Positions 7,070-10,044 of a stretch of DNA of 10,044 bases are shown in pieces. The DNA comes from Desulfobacterales bacterium. GTDB taxonomy: Bacteria; Desulfobacterota; Desulfobacteria; Desulfobacterales; Desulfosalsimonadaceae. The DNA lies in assembly GCA_018399455.1 (NCBI GenBank), contig JAGYOT010000031.1, forward strand, positions 1 through 10,044, written 5' to 3'. Numbering within the stretch: the stretch's first letter is position 1; each line of letters opens with the position of its first letter. The position numbers were made by a program, and so were the translations under genes. Below the pieces are notes generated by a model. The model saw only the letters and a program-made list of their open reading frames with translations. It ran no database searches and was not told the DNA's origin.

Positions 7070-7699
7070 ATGGGCTTATTATCCGCAACACTCTCACTTG
7101 CGCGCTATCGGGTGGACGGCAGGATTCCGGATCCTTTTATGGACAACGTGCGGGAGCGGCTTAAAAATTTTATGATCCGTGAAATCGATAATGATCCGGC
7201 GGAGAAAAGCAGCGGCTGGACATGCTTTGAATCCCCCTATGAGCCGGATTTTGACAAAGCCAACCTGGTCTTTGGGACCCACCTGGTGTTCTCCCTGCGC
7301 ATTGACAAAAAACAGATCCCGGCCAAGGTCTTGAACAAGCATCTGCATGCGGCCGTGGCCAAACGCTTGACCCAGACCGGCCGAAACAGTCTGACCCGCA
7401 ATGAAAAGCAGGAACTGCGCGACGAAGTGGCCCGGCGGCTCTATGTACGGATTCCTGCAACCCCGAACACCTATGAGGTCGTATGGAATTATGAAGGCGG
7501 AAGCCTATGGTTTTTTTCAACTCAAAAGGCGGCGAACGAGGAGCTGGAAAGCCTGTTTTCAAAAACATTCAGGCTCTCCATCATTCGGCTGTTTCCCTAT
7601 ACCGAGGCGGATCTGACCTGCGGTTTGACTGATGATCAAAAAGACCTCCTGCAGCAGCTGCAGCCAACGGTTTTTAAGAAGGAGGGTACCCATGCTTGA
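7070..7699 (+). CDS. rdgC: RdgC-like recombination-associated protein, N-terminal part
   Basis: These 209 residues align by eye with the N-terminal two thirds of Escherichia coli RdgC. [9 protein letters not shown] corresponds to MGWVPP, and [21 protein letters not shown] to [36 protein letters not shown] corresponds to KTEKDSLKDEVLHSL, and [25 protein letters not shown] to the [25 protein letters not shown] segment. RdgC forms a ring-shaped dimer that binds double-stranded DNA and limits RecA-mediated recombination. The ATG at 7070 is preferred to an in-frame ATG at 7031 because GGGAGG sits eight bases before it and the RdgC-like beta strand starts there. The product lacks the C-terminal RdgC region, which the next gene supplies; the two overlap by 8 bases. 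The divergent neighbour is the nuclease-helicase, so a repair or recombination context is coherent. Confidence 0.85.
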   Translation: [209 protein letters not shown]

Positions 7700-8225
7700 T
7701 GTGGCCGTGGCTTACAACCGCTATAAGTACCTGGGCCATGAATTTTTGACCTGGCTGTGGTTCATGATGGAAACCGACAAGGCGGGCCTGAAATTTCCCG
7801 ACTCGGACAGTATTGATCTCACCGTCGGCAACCGGATTGTTCTGGAAAACAGCCGGCACAACCGTGACGAAACCGTTACCATTAAAGGCGATGGCGCCGG
7901 TCTTGAAGAAGGGGTGGTCGCACTTCAAAAAGGCGCCCTGGTGACGGAGATCAGTTTGGCAGCGAAAACCCCCGAGGCCGAGTGGCGGTTTAACTTAAGG
8001 GGGGAGAGTTTAAACATCACCAGCTTCAAGCCGCCGGAAAAGTCTTCGGAATCAGAGGAGGGAGATACGGAGCAGCGGGTCCTTGGACAGATCTCGCAAG
8101 TGGAGCGCATCGAAAACATACTGCATCATTTGTACCGGCAGTTTATCAGGATCAGGCTCTCCGGGGACTGGTCAAAAACGGTGGTGCCGGCCATGCGCCG
8201 CTGGATGATCCAATCCGCATCATAG
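7692..8225 (+). CDS. RdgC-like C-terminal domain protein, separate gene
   Basis: This is a 177-residue soluble protein. It opens with YLGHEFLTWLWFMMETD (residues about 13-29), a motif I associate with longer RdgC-family proteins. Its stretch GALVTEISLAAKTPEAEW, then RFNLRGESLNITSFK, resembles the E. coli RdgC segment GKVVTKLALDWQQRIQFVM, then the part ending LKRLKF. A Ser/Glu-rich loop lies near 118-126, followed by a helical end with RRWMIQ. It therefore looks like the C-terminal half of RdgC encoded on its own. The ATG at 7692 has AAGGAGG (7679-7685) six bases upstream and overlaps the preceding stop (TGA 7697-7699), so it starts independently but coupled. A longer in-frame start at 7632 lies deep inside the first gene and is unlikely. 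Its stop overlaps the mntP stop on the other strand. I expect the two products to assemble together. Confidence 0.8.
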   Translation: MLDVAVAYNRYKYLGHEFLTWLWFMMETDKAGLKFPDSDSIDLTVGNRIVLENSRHNRDETVTIKGDGAGLEEGVVALQKGALVTEISLAAKTPEAEWRFNLRGESLNITSFKPPEKSSESEEGDTEQRVLGQISQVERIENILHHLYRQFIRIRLSGDWSKTVVPAMRRWMIQSAS

Positions 8226-8786
8226 CTCCTGCAAAAGATGCGTCAATAAAATCCGGCACCCGATCAGAATCAGAATGCCGCCGCCGATTATTTCCATCCG
8301 GGAGCCGAATTTGCGGCCCAGGGTTTTCCCGGCATGGATTCCGGCAACGGAGAGGGCGGCGGTGACGATGCCGATCACGGCACTGGGATACCAGATGTTG
8401 ATTCGCAGCATGGCAAGGCTCAATCCCACGGCCAGAGCGTCGATGCTGGTGGCGACCGAAAGCATGACGAGGCTCGTTCCGCGGGAGGGGTCTTTGGTAA
8501 ACGTCTCTGATTCGGTTTCAAAACCGCCGATGATCATTCTAAGGCCGACAAACAGAAGCAGAGCAAAGGCAATCCAGTGATCCATGGCTGAAATCAGGGC
8601 GGCAATATGAATGCCCATATACCAGCCGATAACCGGCATCATGGCCTGGAACAGCCCGAAATGAAAAGAAAGGCGAAATATGGCGCGTTTTCCGGAAAGC
8701 CGGCCGGACGTGCCGGCGGCAATGGAGACGGCAAACGCATCCATGGCAAGGCCGCAGGCGATCAGGACGATCTCGGTAAACCCCAT
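8220..8786 (-). CDS. mntP: Manganese efflux pump MntP
   Basis: The gene encodes 188 residues with about six hydrophobic helices, the normal size and layout of the MntP (DUF204) family, which exports Mn2+ across the inner membrane. The family's internally repeated acidic motif is seen twice: GLAMDAFAVS (D16) in helix 1 and ATSIDALAVGLS (D116) in helix 4. HWIAFALLLFVGLRMIIGGF (70-89) closely matches the E. coli protein. A charged loop (ESETFTKDPSRG) separates the two halves. The ATG at 8786 is chosen because AGGAG lies nine bases upstream and the family start is reproduced; the frame stays open to 8867, but those residues are unlike MntP. The stop overlaps the convergent rdgC C-terminal gene by 6 bases, with no room for a separate terminator. 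I saw no recognisable yybP-ykoY Mn riboswitch in the leader, only the hairpin at 8802-8825. Confidence 0.93.
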   Translation of the reverse strand: MGFTEIVLIACGLAMDAFAVSIAAGTSGRLSGKRAIFRLSFHFGLFQAMMPVIGWYMGIHIAALISAMDHWIAFALLLFVGLRMIIGGFETESETFTKDPSRGTSLVMLSVATSIDALAVGLSLAMLRINIWYPSAVIGIVTAALSVAGIHAGKTLGRKFGSRMEIIGGGILILIGCRILLTHLLQEL

Positions 8787-8801
8787 CGGGATGGACTCCT
8801 G

Positions 8802-8825
8802 GCCGGCTCGCTGGTTTGAGCCGGC
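8802..8825 (-). promoter_or_regulatory. Perfect hairpin in the mntP 5' leader, beside the ribosome site
   Basis: GCCGGCTC (8802-8809) and GAGCCGGC (8818-8825) form a perfect 8-base-pair stem with an 8-base loop. On the mntP transcript the stem ends one base before the AGGAG ribosome site (8796-8800). No U-tract follows, so it does not look like a terminator. It could affect ribosome access, stabilise the message, or be a binding site for a dimeric regulator. Confidence 0.5.
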
Positions 8826-8881
8826 TTGGTTTTGCACCTGATACTTATGACTGTTTGAATATCGCAAACGAAGCTGACAAT

Positions 8882-8909
8882 TTGAAACCGGAACTGGAAA
8901 AAATAGACT
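8882..8909 (+). promoter_or_regulatory. Candidate promoter for the thiolase gene
   Basis: TTGAAA (8882-8887) and TAGACT (8904-8909) are 16 bases apart, matching five and four of six sigma-70 consensus bases. Transcription would begin near 8916, about 30 bases before the ATG. A small inverted repeat, TTCCC-GGAA-GGGAA (8909-8922), overlaps the predicted start. Confidence 0.35.
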
Positions 8910-8945
8910 TCCCGGAAGGGAAAATCAAGGATAAAGGAGGAAACA

Positions 8946-10044
8946 ATGAAAGACGTAGTGATTGTATCTGCCTGCCGAACCGCCATCGGGGCTTTCGGGG
9001 GAACGCTTAAGGACGTCGGCGGCGCCAGACTCGGCAGCATCGCCATGAAAGAGGCGGTTGATCGCGCCGGGATAGATTCCGGAATCATAGACGATGTTCG
9101 CTTCGGCTGCTGCCTGGAGCCCACCGATACCCTGAATGTCGCCCGGGTGGCTGCCCTTTTGGCAGGCATCCCCGAGTCGGTTCCCGCAGTGACCATCAAC
9201 CGGGTCTGCATCTCCGGCATGGAGTCTGTGCTTTCAGGCATGGCAATGATTCAGACGGGGATGTCAGACGTTATCCTGGCCGGCGGGCTTGAGCATATGT
9301 CAGGAGTCCCCTATGTCCTGCCCAATGCCCGCTGGGGCTGTCGTCTGCAGGATGATGTCATGGTCGATGCTCTGATCCGGGGGCTGCATTGCGGCTCCCA
9401 TGTGATCCCGCATCCCGAGGACGGGCCGGTGGATGAAACCCGTCCGCCGCTTTCCCATTTTGTGGGCAAACCCTATATCATGGGGCATACAGCCGAATTT
9501 ATTGCTCAGAAGCACGATATCTCCCGGGAGGAAATGGATGAGGTGGCGCTTCGGAGCCACAACAATGCCGAACGGGCCACCAGGGAGGGCGATTTTGCTG
9601 ATGAGATCGTGCCTGTCGAGGTCCCGCGAAGGAAAAAGGACCCCATCATTTTTGACAAAGATGAGCACTTCCGACCCGGACTTACCATGGCGGATCTTCA
9701 GAAGCTGCCGCCCGCCTTTGTCCCTAAAATCGGCAAGGTCACGGCCGGTAACTCCAGCGGTATTAATGACGGGGCCGCAGCCATGGTTATCATGTCGGCG
9801 GAGAAAGCCGATGAGCTTGGTCTTAAGCCGATTGCCCGTATTCTGGCTACTGGTAAAGGCGCTTGCCACCCGTCTGTCATGGGGCTCTCCCCTGTGCCCG
9901 CGGTCAGGGATATGCTTGCCAAAAGCGGATTCAAGCTGGATGATTTTGAGCTGATCGAATTAAACGAAGCCTTTGCCGCGCAGTATCTGGGCTGTGAAAA
10001 GGAACTGGGATTAAACCGCGAAATCGTCAATGTCAACGGCTCCG
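8946..10044 (+). CDS. Acetyl-CoA acetyltransferase-type thiolase (3' end outside window)
   Basis: A strong AAAGGAGG (8933-8940) five bases before the ATG fixes the start. The 366 codons present follow the thiolase fold: KDVVIVSACRTAIGAFGG at the N-terminus, the nucleophile in NRVCISGMES (C88), LAGGLEHMS, PYVLPNARWG, YIMGHTAEFIA (about 177-187), DEIVPVEVP, TAGNSSGINDGAAA, a GLSPVPA segment and LNEAFAAQ (N340). The frame runs off the window within NVNGS, so the catalytic GHP histidine and second cysteine of the family lie outside and cannot be checked. Compared with E. coli AtoB there is an insertion of about 25 residues between VDALIRGL and YIMG (about 147-176), rich in His and Pro. The likely reaction is reversible thiolytic cleavage or condensation of acyl-CoA in the cytoplasm, in beta-oxidation or butyrate/acetoacetyl-CoA metabolism; substrate length is not determined. 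Confidence 0.93.
   Translation, partial: MKDVVIVSACRTAIGAFGGTLKDVGGARLGSIAMKEAVDRAGIDSGIIDDVRFGCCLEPTDTLNVARVAALLAGIPESVPAVTINRVCISGMESVLSGMAMIQTGMSDVILAGGLEHMSGVPYVLPNARWGCRLQDDVMVDALIRGLHCGSHVIPHPEDGPVDETRPPLSHFVGKPYIMGHTAEFIAQKHDISREEMDEVALRSHNNAERATREGDFADEIVPVEVPRRKKDPIIFDKDEHFRPGLTMADLQKLPPAFVPKIGKVTAGNSSGINDGAAAMVIMSAEKADELGLKPIARILATGKGACHPSVMGLSPVPAVRDMLAKSGFKLDDFELIELNEAFAAQYLGCEKELGLNREIVNVNGS

Noticed and set aside
7670..7700. Programmed frameshift joining the two RdgC halves
   Set aside because: The second frame is +1 relative to the first. There is no suitable slippery heptamer, the AGGAGG lies too far from the TGA to act as in RF2, and it is ideally placed for the ATG at 7692, so independent initiation is simpler.
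8787..8945. yybP-ykoY manganese riboswitch in the mntP leader
   Set aside because: I could not find the conserved internal-loop sequences of this riboswitch on the minus strand; only a simple hairpin is present.
8762..9241. Minus-strand frame of 159 codons opposite the thiolase start and the mntP leader
   Set aside because: It lies antisense to a certain thiolase gene, its composition is Ser/Thr/Pro-rich as expected of a shadow frame, and it has no recognisable domain.
9300..9869. Minus-strand frame of 189 codons inside the thiolase gene
   Set aside because: It is a complementary-strand reading of conserved thiolase motifs, with no domain of its own.

Overview
The window looks like chromosomal DNA of an anaerobic Desulfobacterota (deltaproteobacterial) organism, probably near the Desulfobacterales. 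This rests on moderate GC content, strong Shine-Dalgarno sites, an EndoQ-UvrD fusion, a two-gene RdgC and a thiolase of the type I associate with sulfate reducers and syntrophs. The taxonomic call is inference. Gene density is high and no tRNA, rRNA, CRISPR array, insertion sequence or integrase was seen.

Region 1 (1-6886, all on the minus strand, so read from right to left). A 1160-residue protein joins an endonuclease Q (PHP-type) domain to a complete UvrD/Rep superfamily 1 helicase. It is followed at once by a 125-residue protein of unknown function, then by a two-CBS-domain protein whose start overlaps the preceding stop. After 142 bases come a PP2C-type Ser/Thr phosphatase and a Ser/Thr kinase whose C-terminus is an FGE-sulfatase domain cut by the window edge. 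The last two form an obvious kinase/phosphatase pair. The first three look co-transcribed, and the whole run may be one unit or two.

Region 2 (7070-8225, plus strand), divergent from the nuclease-helicase across a 183-base AT-rich spacer, holds two overlapping genes that match the N-terminal and C-terminal halves of the recombination-associated DNA-binding protein RdgC. The divergent pair is therefore a small DNA repair/recombination cluster.

Region 3 (8220-8786, minus strand) is mntP, a manganese efflux pump. Its stop codon overlaps the stop of the rdgC C-terminal gene, and a perfect hairpin lies directly upstream of its Shine-Dalgarno site. Region 4 (8946 to the right edge, plus strand) is the first 366 codons of an acetyl-CoA acetyltransferase-type thiolase with an insertion of about 25 residues.

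The most interesting item is the EndoQ-helicase fusion. It combines a nickase for deaminated bases with an unwinding motor and carries three QxxLF sequences resembling the beta sliding-clamp binding motif, one of them at the extreme C-terminus.
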